Below the pieces are notes generated by a model, which searched no databases, was not told the DNA's origin, and saw nothing but the letters and a program-made list of their open reading frames with translations. From NCBI GenBank assembly GCA_951800645.1, contig CATOIK010000007.1, positions 34,086 to 98,085 of the forward strand: DNA of 64,000 bases, given 5' to 3'. This document shows, one piece after another, positions 53,496 to 61,582 of this stretch. Both the position numbers and the translations under genes were made by a program. This DNA comes from an uncultured Eubacteriales bacterium. Lineage in GTDB: Bacteria; Bacillota; Clostridia; Lachnospirales; Lachnospiraceae. Position 1 is the first letter of the stretch. The number at the start of each line of letters is the position of its first letter.

Positions 53496-54587
53496 ATGGG
53501 ACAGGACGAGAGAACAAACCAGAACCCGGCGGGGGAAGCATCGCCCCACAAACGCCGGGTCCGCTATAAGGGAACCCATCCCAGGAGGTTTGAAGAGAAA
53601 TATAAGGAGCTGAATCCGGAAAAGTACGGCAGCACGGTGGAGCATGTGATTCAGAAAGGCGGCACCCCTGCAGGGATGCACATTTCCATTATGGTGCAGG
53701 AAATTCTGGATTTTCTGCAGATTCAGCCGGGGCAGAAGGGGCTGGATGCCACCTTGGGATACGGCGGTCACACCCGGGCTATGCTGGAGCAGTTAAAGGG
53801 CCAGGGCCATATTTACGGTCTGGATGTGGATCCGATTGAGTCGGCAAAGACCAGGAAGCGGCTGGAGGATTTAGGCTACGGCGAGGATATTATAACTGTG
53901 CGGCAGATGAATTTTGCAGACATCGACCAGATTGCGGCAGAAGTAGGAACCTTTGATTTTATTCTGGCGGATTTAGGTGTTTCGTCCATGCAGATTGACA
54001 ATCCGGAGCGCGGCTTCACCTATAAATTTGAGGGGCCGTTAGACCTGCGGCTGAATCCGGAGGCAGGATTTTCTGCAGCGGAGCGGCTGCAGGCTATCGG
54101 GAAAGAGGAACTCTGCGGTATGCTGATTGAGAACTCTGACGAGCCTTATGCAGAGGAAATTGCCCGGACTATTACGGCTGCAATCCGGAAAGGAGAGGCG
54201 GTATACACTACCACCAAGGTGCGGGATTTGATTGAGAAAGCCCTGGTGTTTTTGCCGGAGCAGGACCGAAAAGAGGCGGTAAAGAAGTCCTGTGCCCGTG
54301 TATTCCAGGCTCTGCGGATTGATGTGAACAACGAATTTGAGGTGCTGTATGCCTTTTTGGATAAGCTGCCTCATGTGCTGGCCCCCGGCGGCCGGGCTGC
54401 TATTTTAACCTTCCATTCCGGCGAGGACAGGATGGTAAAGAAATCCTTCAAGCAGTACCAGAAAGCAGGGCTTTATGCAGAAATCGCCGAGGATGTAATC
54501 CGGCCTTCTGCAGAGGAGTGTGTCCGCAACAGCCGGGCCCGCTCTACTAAGCTTCGGTGGGCCGTAAAGGCGGGAACCAGAGCGTAA
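53496..54587 (+). CDS. RsmH-like 16S rRNA (cytosine-N4) methyltransferase, outside the division cluster
   Basis: 363 residues, longer than classic RsmH (~310) because of a basic N-terminal extension (~1-55, KRRVRYKGTHPRRFEEKYKELNPEKY). The core has LDATLGYGGHTRAML (SAM site), GLDVDPIE, DFILADLGVSSMQID (motif IV equivalent), and FTYKFEGPLDLRLNPE, and ends with AILTFHSGEDRMVKKSFK. RsmH makes m4C1402 in the ribosomal P site. It normally sits in mraZ-rsmH-ftsL-pbp; here it follows a TRAP binding protein and precedes a YitT gene, so it may be a second copy. The extension marks a subgroup seen widely in Clostridia. Whether it has the same target is unknown. Confidence 0.85.
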   Translation: MGQDERTNQNPAGEASPHKRRVRYKGTHPRRFEEKYKELNPEKYGSTVEHVIQKGGTPAGMHISIMVQEILDFLQIQPGQKGLDATLGYGGHTRAMLEQLKGQGHIYGLDVDPIESAKTRKRLEDLGYGEDIITVRQMNFADIDQIAAEVGTFDFILADLGVSSMQIDNPERGFTYKFEGPLDLRLNPEAGFSAAERLQAIGKEELCGMLIENSDEPYAEEIARTITAAIRKGEAVYTTTKVRDLIEKALVFLPEQDRKEAVKKSCARVFQALRIDVNNEFEVLYAFLDKLPHVLAPGGRAAILTFHSGEDRMVKKSFKQYQKAGLYAEIAEDVIRPSAEECVRNSRARSTKLRWAVKAGTRA

Positions 54588-54630
54588 CAGCCGGTTTCCC
54601 GAAAGGATAGAAAAAGGAGTACCAAGAGAT

Positions 54631-55515
54631 ATGGAAAAGGAAAATCATCATAGAGGGAATTTGCTGCTGCGGAATCTGGGGCCGTTGATTCTTGTGATTG
54701 CGGGGAATATGATTTATGCCCTGGCAGTGAAGCTGTTTTTAATGCCTGCCGGGCTGGTAACCGGCGGAACCACCGGAATTGCCCTGGCTATCAACTATGC
54801 AGTGGGAATCCCGCTATCTGGTTTTGTGCTGGTCTTTAATGTGATCATGCTGCTTATAGGGCTGTTTCTCCTGGGAAAACAGTTTGCTGCCACTACAGTA
54901 ATCAGCACCTTTGCCTATCCGGCTGCTCTGGAGCTGTTTGACAGGCTGTTTGGAAACCTGGTGCTGACAAATGACCTTTTGCTGTGCACTTTGTTTTCCG
55001 GCCTGGGCATCGGCCTGGCCCTGGGAGTGGTAATCCGGGCCGGGGCGTCTACCGGCGGCATGGACATTCCGCCGCTGGCCTTAAACCGCTGTTTCAAGAT
55101 ACCGGTTTCTGTCAGCATGTATGTGTTCGATTTCTGCATCCTCCTGGCTCAGGCAGTTTACAATCCGCCGGAGAAGGTGCTGTACGGCATTCTTCTGGTG
55201 CTGACCTACACAGTGGTGCTGGACAAGCTGATGTTAATGGGAACCACCCGGACAGAGGTAAAGGTAATCAGCGACAAGGCAGAAGAAATCCGGGGGGCAA
55301 TCTTAGAGAAGATGGACCGGGGCGTGACTATGCTGGCGGGAGAGACCGGCTATTTAAAGCAGGACACCCAGATGATTTTCAGTGTAATCTCAAACCGGGA
55401 GCTGCCCAGAGTGCAGAAACTGATTCGGGAAATAGATCCGGAAAGCTTCATGGTAGTAAGCCGTGTCAGCGAGGTGCGGGGCCGGGGATTTTCTATGAGC
55501 AAAAAATACCGGTAA
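54631..55515 (+). CDS. YitT-family membrane protein with DUF2179 domain
   Basis: 294 residues. Five or six membrane helices (~20-210), with the family signature LFLMPAGLVTGGTTGIALAINY (~32-53) and a second GIGLALGVVIRAGASTGGMD (~127-146). A cytoplasmic DUF2179 domain (~222-290) follows, with VSRVSEVRGRGFS near the end. This architecture is common in Firmicutes; the transported substrate or exact role is unknown. A ribosome site AAGGAG lies 12 bases before the ATG. Confidence 0.88.
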   Translation: MEKENHHRGNLLLRNLGPLILVIAGNMIYALAVKLFLMPAGLVTGGTTGIALAINYAVGIPLSGFVLVFNVIMLLIGLFLLGKQFAATTVISTFAYPAALELFDRLFGNLVLTNDLLLCTLFSGLGIGLALGVVIRAGASTGGMDIPPLALNRCFKIPVSVSMYVFDFCILLAQAVYNPPEKVLYGILLVLTYTVVLDKLMLMGTTRTEVKVISDKAEEIRGAILEKMDRGVTMLAGETGYLKQDTQMIFSVISNRELPRVQKLIREIDPESFMVVSRVSEVRGRGFSMSKKYR

Positions 55516-55638
55516 GAGGTAGATCAGGTGCATCGAGAAACCGGCATTGGAGTTTGAAAATGCCATTGAGCGGCTGCGCCTGTCCGGAATCATATCTAAG
55601 GCATACCGGTCAGAACAGATTGGAAAATAAAAATAGAA

Positions 55639-55686
55639 AGGCCTGGGAACTTTGAATATTATAATCCGGTTCCCAGACCTTTTATT
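55639..55686 (+). terminator. Terminator after the YitT gene
   Basis: AGGCCTGGGAAC and GTTCCCAGACCT pair with one mismatch, followed by TTTTATT. The 125 bases between the yitT stop and this hairpin hold no supported gene. Confidence 0.75.
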
Positions 55687-55687
55687 A

Positions 55688-55722
55688 TTTCACAGGAAAG
55701 TTCGCTCTATGAAACAAAAACA
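55688..55722 (+). repeat. Dispersed repeat, copy E (first hairpin)
   Basis: TTTCACAGGAAAGTTCGC, then CTATGAAACAAAAAC, matches copy B over about 33 bases with two or three changes. It starts two bases after the terminator U-tract. The later hairpins are absent. Confidence 0.7.
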
Positions 55723-55741
55723 TACAGCAATATCATTAAAA

Positions 55742-56872
55742 TTACATCACAATCAACTCATACTCCCGGCTGCCCAGACCGATTTTTTCAGCATGAGACA
55801 GACAGGATTTCCACTCAGACTCAGGGGTGGAGTTTTTAAAGTGGTCGTGATGGTCGTGGAAGTTGGGGTCTGCCAGGTGGTCGGAAAGCTGGCTTCCCGG
55901 CATAGGATCTGCTGCCAGGCAGGCGTCTACGCAGGCCTGATCCAGAGCCAGGGGGTCAAAGGAGGCAAACATGCCCAGGTTCGGCAGAATGGGGGCGTCG
56001 TTTTCTCCGTGACAGTCACAGTTGGGGGAAACATCCACTACCAGGGAAATATGGAAGCAGGGACGGCCGTCTACTACGGCTTTGGCGTACTCGGCCATGC
56101 GGTAGTTTAACAGCTCAGTAGCGTCGTCATTGTCAAAGACGATGGCGTCAAAGTTGCAGGCGCCCAGGCAGCGGCCGCAGCCTACGCAGTTGTCCTGGTT
56201 CACATGCATCTTTCTGGTCTCCGCGTTAAAGAACAGGCCGTTGTTGGCGCATTCCTTCTGGCATTTTTTGCAGCCCCGGCACAATGCTTCTTCGATGTGG
56301 GGCTTTCCGCTGCTGTGCTGCTCGGTTTTTCCTGCACGAGAGCCGCAGCCCATACCAATGTTCTTGATAGCACCGCCGAAGCCAGTCATCTCGTGGCCTT
56401 TAAAGTGCGTCAGGCTGATGAATACATCCGCGTCCATGACAGCCCGGCCGATTTTAGCAGATTTAATGTATTCGCCGCCTTCTACCGGCACATCGATGTC
56501 ATCCGTACCCTTTAAGCCGTCTCCGATGATGATGGGGCAGCCGGTGGATAAAGGCGAAAAGCCGTTCTCCCAGGCGCAGGCCAGGTGCTCTAAGGCATTT
56601 TTGCGGCTGCCGGGGTACATGGTGTTGCAGTCTGTAAGGAACGGCTTGCCGCCCAGCTCTTTTACTACATCGGCTACGGCCTTGGCGTAGTTGGGGCGCA
56701 GGTAGCTGATGTTGCCCAGCTCTCCGAAGTGCATTTTGATGGCAACGAATTTGCCGTCCATATCAATCTGGCCGATGCCGGCTTTTTTAATCAGCTTCTG
56801 AAGCTTGGTGGGAAGTCCGTCACCGAATGCCTGGGTGCGGAAATTAGTAAAGTAAACTTTGGATTTTTCCAT
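55742..56872 (-). CDS. DUF362 protein with two [4Fe-4S] clusters
   Basis: 376 residues from ATG 56872, which has AGGAG nine bases ahead; an 11-residue upstream extension is rejected. An N-terminal DUF362 domain spans ~1-180 (FVAIKMHFGELGN, FLTDCNTMY, FISLTHFKGHEMTGFGGAIKNIGMG). A ferredoxin-type domain follows with CRGCKKCQKEC and CVGCGRCLGAC (~190-235). The C-terminal part finishes the DUF362 fold (LALDQACVDACLAADP). Such proteins are widespread in anaerobes; a redox or metal-dependent role is probable but unproven. Monocistronic. Confidence 0.88.
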   Translation of the reverse strand: MEKSKVYFTNFRTQAFGDGLPTKLQKLIKKAGIGQIDMDGKFVAIKMHFGELGNISYLRPNYAKAVADVVKELGGKPFLTDCNTMYPGSRKNALEHLACAWENGFSPLSTGCPIIIGDGLKGTDDIDVPVEGGEYIKSAKIGRAVMDADVFISLTHFKGHEMTGFGGAIKNIGMGCGSRAGKTEQHSSGKPHIEEALCRGCKKCQKECANNGLFFNAETRKMHVNQDNCVGCGRCLGACNFDAIVFDNDDATELLNYRMAEYAKAVVDGRPCFHISLVVDVSPNCDCHGENDAPILPNLGMFASFDPLALDQACVDACLAADPMPGSQLSDHLADPNFHDHHDHFKNSTPESEWKSCLSHAEKIGLGSREYELIVM

Positions 56873-56913
56873 ATGTAGGGGTCTCCTCTCTGTCAAAATT
56901 CCCATATGTATTT

Positions 56914-56942
56914 ATTTTATAACAGGAAGAATGGTTTTTCAA
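56914..56942 (-). promoter_or_regulatory. Promoter of the DUF362 gene
   Basis: On the minus strand TTGAAA (56942-56937) and TAAAAT (56919-56914), 17-base spacer. Confidence 0.6.
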
Positions 56943-57108
56943 TGGATTTATTTGAATCAGGGCTTCTTAATGTTTCCGAAAGCCAGGTAAGAAATCCGTA
57001 AGGGAAAGTTCTGGAAACTTCAATAGCGTTTTTGGGAAAGGTCTGCTATACTATGGCCATAAGGAAAAAACAACATTTGCTTATAAAATGGAAAAGGAGA
57101 CAAAGACT

Positions 57109-57783
57109 ATGTATAAGATGAATAAGAAGGTAATTACCGCAGTGTGCTGCGCAGGCGTTATGGCAGCGGCAGGAGTGATGAGCGCTATGGCTCAGTCTCC
57201 CACCGTAACTGTTGGGCAGTCAACCGCAGAGATTGGCCAGACCGCCGGCCCGAACGCTGGGAATCAGGAGGCAAACATGGCAGAGAAGATTCAGATTTGG
57301 GGACCGGTTTTAGGCGTGGATGAGAATTCCATCCGCATTGACAACCAGTCCGGCGTATCCTTTGAGGGAGAGATCGTGCTTCACATTTCCGATGAAAACA
57401 CCAAGATGGTAGACGCAGTAAATGGCTTCCCCATTTCCTTAGCAGATATTGAGGTTGGTGAGGTGATTTACGCATACATCGGTCAGGCCATGACTATGAG
57501 CCTGCCGCCGCAGACTGCTGCAGAGATGATTATTGGGGATATTCCGGCAGATTTTAAGGCTCCGGAGTTTGTAACCGTTCAGTCTATGACCTGGAACGAG
57601 GACACCAGCTGGACTCTGGTTTCCACCAATGGAACCACCTATCACATTCCGGGTGAGACCCCCATCATTCCCTATCTGACTCGTCAGATGGTAACCCTGG
57701 CAGATGTAACCGAAGGCCGGGAACTGCTTATTTGGAGTGATGCTGACTGTAACGGACAGAAGTTGGTGCTGTTTAACCAGTAA
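57109..57783 (+). CDS. Secreted protein of unknown function
   Basis: 224 residues from ATG 57109 (AAGGAG eight bases ahead); an in-frame ATG at 57088 contains the ribosome site and is rejected. A signal peptide (VITAVCCAGVMAAAGVMSAMA, cleaved near AQS) precedes a globular domain with repeated short beta strands: IQIWGPVLGVDENSIRIDNQSG, EGEIVLHISDENTKMVDAV and late LADVTEGRELLIWSD. The pattern resembles OB-fold or copper-amine-oxidase-like N-terminal cores found on Clostridia surfaces, but no family is assigned. Possibly an extracellular binding protein. Confidence 0.7.
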   Translation: MYKMNKKVITAVCCAGVMAAAGVMSAMAQSPTVTVGQSTAEIGQTAGPNAGNQEANMAEKIQIWGPVLGVDENSIRIDNQSGVSFEGEIVLHISDENTKMVDAVNGFPISLADIEVGEVIYAYIGQAMTMSLPPQTAAEMIIGDIPADFKAPEFVTVQSMTWNEDTSWTLVSTNGTTYHIPGETPIIPYLTRQMVTLADVTEGRELLIWSDADCNGQKLVLFNQ

Positions 57784-57798
57784 GGAAAGCGTATCCCA

Positions 57799-57838
57799 GG
57801 GGAAGCTGTAAAATATGGCAGCTTCCCCATATTTTTTA
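57799..57838 (+). terminator. Terminator after the secreted protein
   Basis: GGGGAAGCTG and CAGCTTCCCC form a perfect 10-bp stem, followed by ATATTTTTT. Confidence 0.8.
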
Positions 57839-57847
57839 CTATACTAC

Positions 57848-57874
57848 TTGACAATACATAGTAGTATGTATAAT
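57848..57874 (+). promoter_or_regulatory. PadR operon promoter and operator
   Basis: TTGACA (57848-57853) and TATAAT (57869-57874) with a short 15-base spacer. ATACATAGTAGTATGTAT (57854-57871) has perfect 7-bp arms ATACATA/TATGTAT around GTAG and covers the spacer and -10, as expected for PadR self-repression. TAGTATGTATA in it also occurs at the giant hydrolase promoter (30943-30953). Confidence 0.65.
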
Positions 57875-57915
57875 ATAGTATTAGAAAACAGAGAATAGCG
57901 CAGAAAGGCAGGAAT

Positions 57916-58236
57916 ATGAACGCACAGTTTAAGAAAGGGGTACTGGAGCTGATTGTGCTGGAGTCGGTCCGCCAGAGGGATATGTACGGCTACGAGCTGG
58001 TAGAGGAAGTGTCTAAAGTAGTGGATGTAAACGAAGGCACCATCTATCCGCTTTTAAAGCGGCTGACCAACGAGCACTATTTTGAAACATACCTGCGGGA
58101 GTCCACAGAAGGGCCGCCCCGCAAGTATTATCATCTGACTGCCGCCGGAGTGCTGTACCGGGACAGTCTGGAGGCAGAATGGAGTCAGTTGACAGAAAAG
58201 GTAGGACAGTTTTTGAAGGAGTGCAGACATGGATAA
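57916..58236 (+). CDS. PadR-family transcriptional regulator
   Basis: 106 residues. The PadR winged helix covers almost the whole protein: FKKGVLELIVLESVRQRDMYGYELVEEVSKVV, then NEGTIYPLLKRLTNE (recognition helix) and GPPRKYYHLTAAG (wing). A C-terminal helix provides dimerisation. PadR repressors respond to stress or small molecules. It overlaps the next gene by eight bases, a tight operon with a DUF1700 membrane protein, a frequent arrangement in Firmicutes. Probably self-regulated at the palindrome upstream. Confidence 0.92.
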   Translation: MNAQFKKGVLELIVLESVRQRDMYGYELVEEVSKVVDVNEGTIYPLLKRLTNEHYFETYLRESTEGPPRKYYHLTAAGVLYRDSLEAEWSQLTEKVGQFLKECRHG

Positions 58237-59161
58237 AAAGACATTTTTGGAGGAATTGAAAGAAGTCCTCTCCGTGCTTCAGGAGGATGAGTTAAGCGAC
58301 ATTCTGAATGAGTATGAGCAGCATATTGATATGAAGGTACATAAGGGGCTTACAGAGGAAGAAGCCATTGCTGACTTTGGCAATATGAAGGAGCTGACGG
58401 CAGAGATTCTGGAAGCTTATCATGTGCGGGCGGATTATGGGGCCGGAGACGGCCAGGCTGCAGCCGAGAGCGAGAAGAAGCCTTCAGGACTTTGGGAGAG
58501 ATTCCGGGCAAAGTGCAGTCAGTGCAGTAAGACTGTGACCGACAATCTGAAAAAGCTGGAAGTATGGCTGAAAGAGCAGTTGAAGCCAGACGGTATTAAG
58601 AAACACGCAGAGAGCGAAGGCAGCGAAAAGCGCAGGAGCCTTTTTGGTGAGAAAGAGGAAGGAGCAGCGCTTTCCCCAAATCCGCTCATCGTCTTTTGCC
58701 AGAAGATCATGAGAGCCGGCGGCCGTCTTTTGACTAAGATCTGCCGTTTCCTGGGCCGTCTTTTGCAGGCAGCCTGGAGGCTTTTCTGTCTGTGCCTGGT
58801 ACAGGGCTGGCGTCTCCTTCGGTGGTCCCTGATTCATGGCTGGGATATTTTCCTCTGGTGCGTCAGGGCGTGCTGGAATATCGGATGGATTCTGTTTGCT
58901 CTGTTCTGTGGAGGCTTTGGGGTGTTCAGCCTGTTTGGCCTGGGGCTGCTAATCGTACTTCTGGCTCAGGGTTATCCTCTGGCCGGTGCAACCATTGGCG
59001 CGCTGGGCGTAAATTTAAGCCTGTTTGCAGCAGCCGGTTTCGGCCTGACTTTGCTGTGGAAAGGGAAAAAGAGAGAGCTGCCAGGAGAGCCGCCTGAAAG
59101 AAGGCAGATTGAAGCAGACGCAGACAGAGAACTGAGAGAGGAGGAAGGATGCCATGCGTAA
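58229..59161 (+). CDS. DUF1700 (HAAS-type) membrane protein
   Basis: 310 residues. The N-terminal helical HAAS/DUF1700 domain (~1-70) has the hallmark FLEELKEVLSVLQEDELSDILNEYEQHI and GLTEEEAIADFGNMKELTAEIL. A charged linker (~75-150) and then four to five hydrophobic segments follow (~150-285), with Trp/Gly/Leu-rich helices. HAAS domains partner with PadR regulators and are thought to transmit envelope signals. It overlaps both neighbours by eight bases. Confidence 0.87.
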   Translation: MDKKTFLEELKEVLSVLQEDELSDILNEYEQHIDMKVHKGLTEEEAIADFGNMKELTAEILEAYHVRADYGAGDGQAAAESEKKPSGLWERFRAKCSQCSKTVTDNLKKLEVWLKEQLKPDGIKKHAESEGSEKRRSLFGEKEEGAALSPNPLIVFCQKIMRAGGRLLTKICRFLGRLLQAAWRLFCLCLVQGWRLLRWSLIHGWDIFLWCVRACWNIGWILFALFCGGFGVFSLFGLGLLIVLLAQGYPLAGATIGALGVNLSLFAAAGFGLTLLWKGKKRELPGEPPERRQIEADADRELREEEGCHA

Positions 59162-59711
59162 GAGCCAGAAAATTCTGTTGGGAATCTTTTTAACTGGCGT
59201 GTTTCTGTGCGGTGTGGGAAGCGGCGTAGCCATTGGAGAGTTTACCTCCATGGCCTATCTGGGGGAACGGCAGCTTGGGGAGGATATGCAGGTGACGGAA
59301 AATTTTGACTTCGCCTTTGACCCGGCTGAAGGAGATATAAAAGTGCAAAGACCCCGCTTTGTTTACCGTGGAAAAACGCAGGTTGTGTTGGAGGAAGACC
59401 CTAAGGTTCCGGAAAATACAGTCCGTTTTGAAACTACCTACATCCCTGAGTGTGCAGATTTATTTGTGGAGTTTGAGGAAGAACTGATTGATGATGTAAA
59501 CGAGCCTGAGACAGAAGAAAGGCGGACGCAGAGAACCATCTGGCTGGACCGGCGGTATTATGACTGTTTTCCGGTTATCGTTCGGGAGAAGGACGCCATT
59601 ATTGAGGATTTGAAAAATCACAGCTTTGCTTCTTATCAGATGCATCCGATCTATGAGATCGTGGTAAAGGTAAACCCTGATACAGCAGAGCTTGTACAGT
59701 TTGAGGATTGA
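59154..59711 (+). CDS. Membrane-anchored protein of the PadR/DUF1700 operon
   Basis: 185 residues with one N-terminal membrane helix or uncleaved signal (ILLGIFLTGVFLCGVGSGVAIG, ~7-28) and an extracytoplasmic beta-rich domain with many acidic residues (~50-185). It occupies the place of the DUF4097-type surface protein in such operons, but the sequence is not clearly DUF4097. GAGGAAGG precedes the ATG. Function unknown. Confidence 0.68.
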   Translation: MRKSQKILLGIFLTGVFLCGVGSGVAIGEFTSMAYLGERQLGEDMQVTENFDFAFDPAEGDIKVQRPRFVYRGKTQVVLEEDPKVPENTVRFETTYIPECADLFVEFEEELIDDVNEPETEERRTQRTIWLDRRYYDCFPVIVREKDAIIEDLKNHSFASYQMHPIYEIVVKVNPDTAELVQFED

Positions 59712-59732
59712 CAGAACAGGAGGGATTGCGTT

Positions 59733-60551
59733 ATGAAACTGCAGGCGGATTTTCACACCCACACTGTCTACTGCGATGGAGCCGATACCCCTGGTCAGAT
59801 GGCGGAAGCTGCATACCGGATGGGATTTACAGATTTCGGTTTTTCCGGACATGAGGATTTTAGCTTTTGTACACCGGGATTTGGTATGACATCAGAAAAG
59901 TTTGAGCGGTATCGTCAGGAGATTTTACAGCTGAAAGAGCAGTATGCAGGGAAGATGAATATTTATCTGGGCATTGAGCGGGATTGTCTGGGCCCGGGAA
60001 CCGGGGAAGCAGAATATGTCATTGGTTCCACCCACTGCGTAGAGAAAAATGGGAAATATGTGATGGTAGACGATACGCAGGAAGGTCTGTGTCAGGATGT
60101 GGAACAGCTTTGGAAGGGAAACTGGTACGACTTTGCCCGGGATTATTTTGAGCTGGAGGCCACGGTAGGAGAGCGGACTCACTGCCACTGGGTAGGCCAT
60201 TTTGATCTGCTGACGAAATTTAACGAGGGAGAGCGGTATTTTGACACGAAAAAAGATGATTATATAGAGCCGGCTCTGGCTGCCATGAAGCGGCTTCACA
60301 AAGCAGGGCTTCCTTTTGAGATCAACACAGGCGCCATGTCCAGAGGCTATCGGACCGCACCCTATCCGTCCGCCATTCTGCTTCGGGAACTGCACAGCAT
60401 GGGCGGCCGGATCATCATTACATCCGACAGTCATAGCGCCCGCACCATTGGCTGGCAGTTTGATCTGGCCCAGAAGCTTGCCTGGGAATGCGGCTTCCGC
60501 AAAACCCTGATTTTAAGGCCGGGAGGAGGCTTTAGGGAGATAGAACTTTAG
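59733..60551 (+). CDS. Histidinol-phosphatase-like PHP enzyme (HisJ/HisK family)
   Basis: 272 residues. PHP motifs: ADFHTHTVYCDGADTPGQMAEAA (~5-27), GFSGHEDFS (~40), the Glu in LGIERDCLG (~82), GSTHCVEKNG (~95), CHWVGHFDLLTKF (~150) and late TSDSHSARTIGWQFD (~228-242). Size and motif order fit HisJ-type histidinol phosphatases, which make histidinol from histidinol phosphate. No other his gene is near, so a different phosphoester substrate remains possible. AGGAGG lies ten bases before the ATG. Confidence 0.87.
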   Translation: MKLQADFHTHTVYCDGADTPGQMAEAAYRMGFTDFGFSGHEDFSFCTPGFGMTSEKFERYRQEILQLKEQYAGKMNIYLGIERDCLGPGTGEAEYVIGSTHCVEKNGKYVMVDDTQEGLCQDVEQLWKGNWYDFARDYFELEATVGERTHCHWVGHFDLLTKFNEGERYFDTKKDDYIEPALAAMKRLHKAGLPFEINTGAMSRGYRTAPYPSAILLRELHSMGGRIIITSDSHSARTIGWQFDLAQKLAWECGFRKTLILRPGGGFREIEL

Positions 60552-60623
60552 AAGAAAAAGACAGTCAATTACCATATTATCACCGAATTTATTTTATATG
60601 ACTTGGCCTACCTGTTTAATATC

Positions 60624-60651
60624 TTGACAGATTAACTTAATGTGATAGAAT
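60624..60651 (+). promoter_or_regulatory. Promoter of the membrane cassette
   Basis: Consensus TTGACA (60624-60629) and TAGAAT (60646-60651), 16-base spacer, 45 bases before the first ATG. Confidence 0.75.
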
Positions 60652-60695
60652 AAGCTCGAGGAAAGTTCCTTAAAAAGCGAAGGAGGAAAATTGAC

Positions 60696-61487
60696 ATGAA
60701 AGAATGTCCGAGTTGCAAAACAAAAAATAGAAACAACACCGAGTTTTGTATTGAGTGCGGAGCTGACTTGAAGGATGTACCCGCTACTGCCGACGAGTGG
60801 GCCGCTGCCGCTGGGAGTTTGATGAACAAGGCAAAGGAAGCGGCTGCTACCGGGGCAAAAAAAGCCAAGGAAGCCGCCCAAACCGGGGCCTCCAAAGTGC
60901 AAAAGGCTATGGATGACGCCGACAAAAAAGCCGAGGAGACCAAAGCCGCCGGCGTTTCCTCTGGAGGCTGGGACGCCGCCGTGGATACTCCTACCTCCGC
61001 TCCTGTGGGTGGCGCACCCCAAAAGGGAAGCAATATTCTTGTGGATCAGAGCGAGACTATTGTTGCCACCATCGGCAATAACTATCTGCAAAGCTTCCTG
61101 ATGGGAGGGAAGGTAGAGCGGGGCGTTGGCCTGTTGACCCAAAAGCGGTTCTATTTCAAGGGTAAAAATTATACTGGTTCCGGCAAGGATATGAGGTCCT
61201 CCACCCAGGAGGGTGTGGTGTCCATAGATGATATTGCTTTCAGTGAGTTTATATACACTCGCCCTACTGGGTATTTGTTCTTTGCCATACTTTTGACCGT
61301 CTTTATTGTTACCATCCCCATAGCCCTGTTCTTTTACATCAAGTATTTTACCAGCCGTCAGACTTTGTTTGTGGTCTCTTTCCCCGGCGGCGGTTTTGGC
61401 TTTGATGTGAAATACTATCCCATTGCTGACATTCGTGACTTCCAGCGTCAGCTCCATCTGTTGAAAGATTATCGGAAGGAGGGCTAA
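60696..61487 (+). CDS. Zinc-ribbon membrane protein of an unrecognised cassette
   Basis: 263 residues. Residues 1-30 are a zinc ribbon (CPSCKTKNRNNTEFCIECG, two CxxC pairs). An Ala/Lys-rich helical linker with a repeat-like AAATGAKKAKEAAQTGASK spans ~45-90. A beta-rich segment follows with LLTQKRFYFKGKNYTG (~140-155), a pair of membrane helices (~190-220), and a C-terminal stretch FVVSFPGGGFGFDVKYYPIADIR plus a final amphipathic helix. The LLTQKRxY strand and the strand-plus-helix ending recur in the two larger proteins downstream, suggesting one PH-like domain split by a membrane hairpin. Function unknown. AGGAGG precedes the ATG. Confidence 0.75.
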   Translation: MKECPSCKTKNRNNTEFCIECGADLKDVPATADEWAAAAGSLMNKAKEAAATGAKKAKEAAQTGASKVQKAMDDADKKAEETKAAGVSSGGWDAAVDTPTSAPVGGAPQKGSNILVDQSETIVATIGNNYLQSFLMGGKVERGVGLLTQKRFYFKGKNYTGSGKDMRSSTQEGVVSIDDIAFSEFIYTRPTGYLFFAILLTVFIVTIPIALFFYIKYFTSRQTLFVVSFPGGGFGFDVKYYPIADIRDFQRQLHLLKDYRKEG

Positions 61488-61492
61488 TTTCA

Positions 61493-61576
61493 ATGAATAT
61501 TATGTCCCTGGTTTGGATTATCGCTATCGCAGCTGTAGTTGCGGTTGCGGCAGGCTATTTTCTGTTTAGGAGGTGA
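61493..61576 (+). CDS. 27-residue single-pass membrane peptide
   Basis: ATG 61493 to TGA 61576 encodes MNIMSLVWIIAIAAVVAVAA plus GYFLFRR: one membrane helix with an Arg-Arg cytoplasmic end. AAGGAGG lies ten bases upstream, and the peptide's own last codons (AGGAGG) form the ribosome site of the next gene, so the two are coupled. Too short for automatic callers. Its place inside the cassette suggests a small membrane partner. Function unknown. Confidence 0.7.
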   Translation: MNIMSLVWIIAIAAVVAVAAGYFLFRR

Positions 61577-61582
61577 TTTGGC

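Noticed and set aside
55516..55640. Open stretch reading LEFENAIERLRLSGIISKAYR to a stop before the terminator
   Set aside because: No start codon with a ribosome site and only ~32 codons; at most a gene remnant, not supportable as a gene.
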